From JBOFDK01 sp051656485 (GTDB lineage Bacteria > Bacillota > Clostridia > Lachnospirales > Cellulosilyticaceae), in assembly GCA_051656485.1 (NCBI GenBank), contig JBOGBZ010000232.1:1-15894 (forward strand): a stretch of DNA of 15,894 bases, written 5' to 3'. A program made the translations under genes and the position numbers. Below, in pieces: positions 14,302 through 15,894 of the stretch (positions within the stretch are counted from its first letter, which is position 1; every line of letters starts with the position of its first letter). The notes beneath the pieces are model-generated. The model was not told the DNA's origin. It saw nothing but the letters and a program-made list of their open reading frames with translations, and did no database searches.

Positions 14302-15744
14302 TAAGGCTCTTTTTATAGCTAATAATGGGCTTTTGCCCTGTTTTTTAGCCGTACTGGTATAAGACATAATGTCTAAGAAATCCTGTGCACCAGTTTTGGT
14401 TCTAAAGCATCCTGATACCTTTGTTTTTACTTTTACCATACGCACATCACGTTCAGCTTGATTATTATCAAATGGCACATTAAAGTCTTTGGTAAATAGG
14501 CAGACTGCCCCTTCGTAGTCAAAGAGACGCTCTATCAGTGAACGGATTTTTCCTTTCCCTGGACGGCCTCTTTTACCTGGTGTTTTTTTAGGTAGTGGGT
14601 TAAGTTTTCTAGCTTTTTCAATAATGGCCATGTAAGATTTCTTGAACCCATGGGTGTAGTAATAACTTAAGTTATCCTTATCCATAAATACAGCTTTATC
14701 TCTAACTTCTTTCATCCTAAGAAGTAGTTCCAGCATTTCAGTAGCCCATACTTGCTCAGGATAGTTTTCTGCTATACCAGTTAATTCTCTGAGTAAGTGA
14801 GCACAACAAACAGCATGTGTTACATCGTCATATTTCCAATAGGATGCCCAACAATCGTGTACAGCAATACCTTTGAAGTTAGGTAGTACACCACTTGATG
14901 TAATCCCTTCATGACCTCTTTTATCTTCTACTGTTAGATAAGTATAGTTAGCATTAGAAGCATTATGTACCCAAATTGTTTTCCCATTTACCCTCGTTCC
15001 CGTCTCATCAAAATGAACAAGGGTAGAGAGGGTAAGCTGTGACCTGATTTCTTCTACAATAGTAGTAAGTCGGTCTGCACATTCAGTCACCATCTTATGT
15101 ATGGTACCTGTACTAATGGGGATACAAAATAGATCACTTAGTATTTCATGGGTACGATTAATACTTACCATACCAATAGTATTAAGTGCTATCGCTAATG
15201 CTTTTAGATTGGTACCATACTGCATAGTGGACTTGATGTGCTCTGGAAAAGTCCCTTCTATAACAGTATCATTTAACTGAGGGCATTCATAGGCAAGTGT
15301 TTGGTGCAGGGTAACCTTTGTTTCTATAACAATATCTACCTCGTAACGTTTGCCTTTAGTGGCACAAGATACACAAGTTCCAAAAAGAGCACATCCTTTA
15401 CAACGAGTAGGTACATGATTGACTGTTAAATCAGGATCTTTAGTAATTGAAAAACTTGTACCTTTGTGTCCTTTCTGTGCTCCTTGGTTTTTGCCAGATG
15501 ACTTGCGAAGGCTTTTAGGTTGTGGTTTATTAAGTCCGTCCGATGAAGGTGGCTTAGAACTATTCTTACTATTTTTGTTTAGTTGCTCTTTGAGCTTTGC
15601 ATTTTCTTCAGTAAGAATAGCAACTGTTTCAGTAAGTTTATCAATAGTGGCAGTTTGATTCATCACTAATGTAGTTAATGTATCTATTTTATCGAATAAC
15701 TTTTCTATAAAATCTGTTGTATACTCATTACTCAAACTGCTCAC
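14272..15744 (-). CDS. IS66-family transposase (TnpC-like)
   Basis: This is a DDE transposase of 490 aa, full length for the family. Residues about 20-58 form a leucine-zipper-like coiled coil, followed by the IS66 hallmark NSKNSSKPPSSDG (58-70) and a basic linker. A zinc finger has Cys115, Cys118, Cys124 and Cys127. The catalytic triad is Asp246 (HFDETG), Asp297 (AVHDCWASYW) and Glu431 (DNNQAERDVR). The C-terminal IS66 tail contains YTSTAKKQGKSPLLAI. The annotated start is a GTG only about 3 bp after AAGGG, which is very close; the in-frame TTG three codons on (15733-15735) has better spacing, so the true start may be there. No stop or frameshift breaks the frame. It runs against the host genes. 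Confidence 0.95.
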   Translation of the reverse strand: MSSLSNEYTTDFIEKLFDKIDTLTTLVMNQTATIDKLTETVAILTEENAKLKEQLNKNSKNSSKPPSSDGLNKPQPKSLRKSSGKNQGAQKGHKGTSFSITKDPDLTVNHVPTRCKGCALFGTCVSCATKGKRYEVDIVIETKVTLHQTLAYECPQLNDTVIEGTFPEHIKSTMQYGTNLKALAIALNTIGMVSINRTHEILSDLFCIPISTGTIHKMVTECADRLTTIVEEIRSQLTLSTLVHFDETGTRVNGKTIWVHNASNANYTYLTVEDKRGHEGITSSGVLPNFKGIAVHDCWASYWKYDDVTHAVCCAHLLRELTGIAENYPEQVWATEMLELLLRMKEVRDKAVFMDKDNLSYYYTHGFKKSYMAIIEKARKLNPLPKKTPGKRGRPGKGKIRSLIERLFDYEGAVCLFTKDFNVPFDNNQAERDVRMVKVKTKVSGCFRTKTGAQDFLDIMSYTSTAKKQGKSPLLAIKRALLGESDFIFI

Positions 15745-15759
15745 ATCCCTTCAAAATAA

Positions 15760-15774
15760 TATACTTTAAGTATA
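15760..15774. promoter_or_regulatory. Palindrome upstream of the transposase gene
   Basis: TATACTT-T-AAGTATA is a perfect 7-1-7 palindrome 15 bp upstream of the transposase start. It overlaps possible -10 sequences for the - strand (TATACT or TATATT). It could be a promoter core or an operator for self-repression; neither can be shown from sequence. Confidence 0.3.
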
Positions 15775-15857
15775 AAAGAAGAAGGGGTAAAAATGCCAGT
15801 TGATAACTAAATTTTTATGTTAATAAGTGACATAAAAAACTATTTTAAAGTAACCTG

Positions 15858-15866
15858 TTATCCACA
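15858..15866 (+). other. Consensus DnaA box inside the IS end
   Basis: TTATCCACA matches the strongest DnaA box sequence at all nine positions. It sits inside the foldback, 28 bp from the IS tip. A DnaA box is known in the outer end of IS50/Tn5, where DnaA affects transposition. A role here is inference, and a 9-mer can occur by chance. Confidence 0.5.
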
Positions 15867-15878
15867 GTAAATTTTATT

Positions 15879-15894
15879 GTGGCTGAACAGTTAC
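15879..15894. repeat. IS66 terminal inverted repeat, transposase 5' side
   Basis: GTGGCTGAACAGTTAC is the exact reverse complement of the repeat at 14254-14269 and ends on the final base of the window. Confidence 0.95.

Larger units (their letters stand above)
14254..15894 (-). mobile_element. Complete IS66-family insertion sequence (single-gene type)
   Basis: The 1641-bp element is bounded by perfect 16-bp inverted repeats, 5'-GTAACTGTTCAGCCAC, at 14254-14269 and, on the other strand, at 15879-15894. Identity continues to 22 of 24 bases. The 5'-GTAA tip is typical of IS66 elements. It carries only the transposase and lacks tnpA and tnpB, which is the arrangement of the ISBst12-like subgroup. 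IS66 elements duplicate 8 bp of target; the flank on the left is AATTTCTG (14246-14253). The matching copy would start right after the window. Transposase and both ends are intact, so it may be mobile. Confidence 0.95.
15850..15894. repeat. 45-bp foldback at the transposase-proximal IS end
   Basis: The inner sequence GTAACCTGTTATCCAC (15850-15865) is an inverted, slightly altered copy of the terminal repeat at 15879-15894. Together with the bases between, they form one imperfect palindrome. The core CCACAGTAAA (15862-15871) pairs with TTTATTGTGG (15873-15882) with one G-T wobble, and GTAAC pairs with GTTAC at the outer edge. The other IS end has no such inner copy. Confidence 0.8.

Overview
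The window looks like a chromosomal piece from a low-GC Gram-positive anaerobe of the Clostridia, most likely the Lachnospirales (Cellulosilyticum/Lachnospiraceae-like). Reasons are the AT-rich intergenic DNA, strong AGGAGG-type ribosome sites before nearly every gene, a clostridial-style pfkA-pyk pair, a Ktr potassium transporter, and a T-box leader controlling an aminoacyl-tRNA synthetase. The genus is inference; no rRNA is present.

Region 1 (1-7960) is conserved housekeeping DNA, all on the + strand. It holds the last 13 codons of an upstream gene (perhaps dnaE), then pfkA and pyk (the two ATP-linked control points of glycolysis, the latter with a C-terminal PEP-utilizer-type domain). Next come ktrB and ktrA (K+ channel subunit and its nucleotide-sensing regulator), whose transcript also carries a SpoU-type rRNA 2'-O-methyltransferase. 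A consensus promoter then drives a T-box riboswitch with an asparagine (AAC) specifier ahead of asnS, which ends in a very strong terminator.

Region 2 (7961-8462) has no gene. It contains the asnS terminator, a 28-bp direct repeat, and a 181-bp imperfect palindrome that looks like a dispersed, foldback, MITE/REP-like element.

Region 3 (8463-14301) is a run of ten small accessory genes, all on the + strand, with short gaps or ATGA overlaps and no visible internal terminator. In order: a tandem SH3-like protein, a membrane-anchored protein of unknown function, a Cys/His-rich putative zinc protein, a GNAT acetyltransferase, an APH/choline-kinase-fold kinase, an aspartate/glutamate-type amino-acid racemase, a DUF89 damage-control phosphatase, a VOC-fold protein, a second GNAT acetyltransferase, and a truncated cysteine-peptidase-like protein. 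Chemistry on small molecules (acetylation, phosphorylation, dephosphorylation, epimerisation, VOC chemistry) is the common thread. A joint pathway is only a hypothesis.

Region 4 (14254-15894) is a complete single-gene IS66-family insertion sequence on the - strand, with 16-bp perfect terminal inverted repeats. It has cut the last accessory gene after codon 119, so that gene now ends in 15 codons supplied by the IS. The outer 45 bp of the transposase-proximal IS end fold back on themselves and contain a consensus DnaA box. The window stops on the last base of the IS, as expected if this is a contig broken at a repeat.
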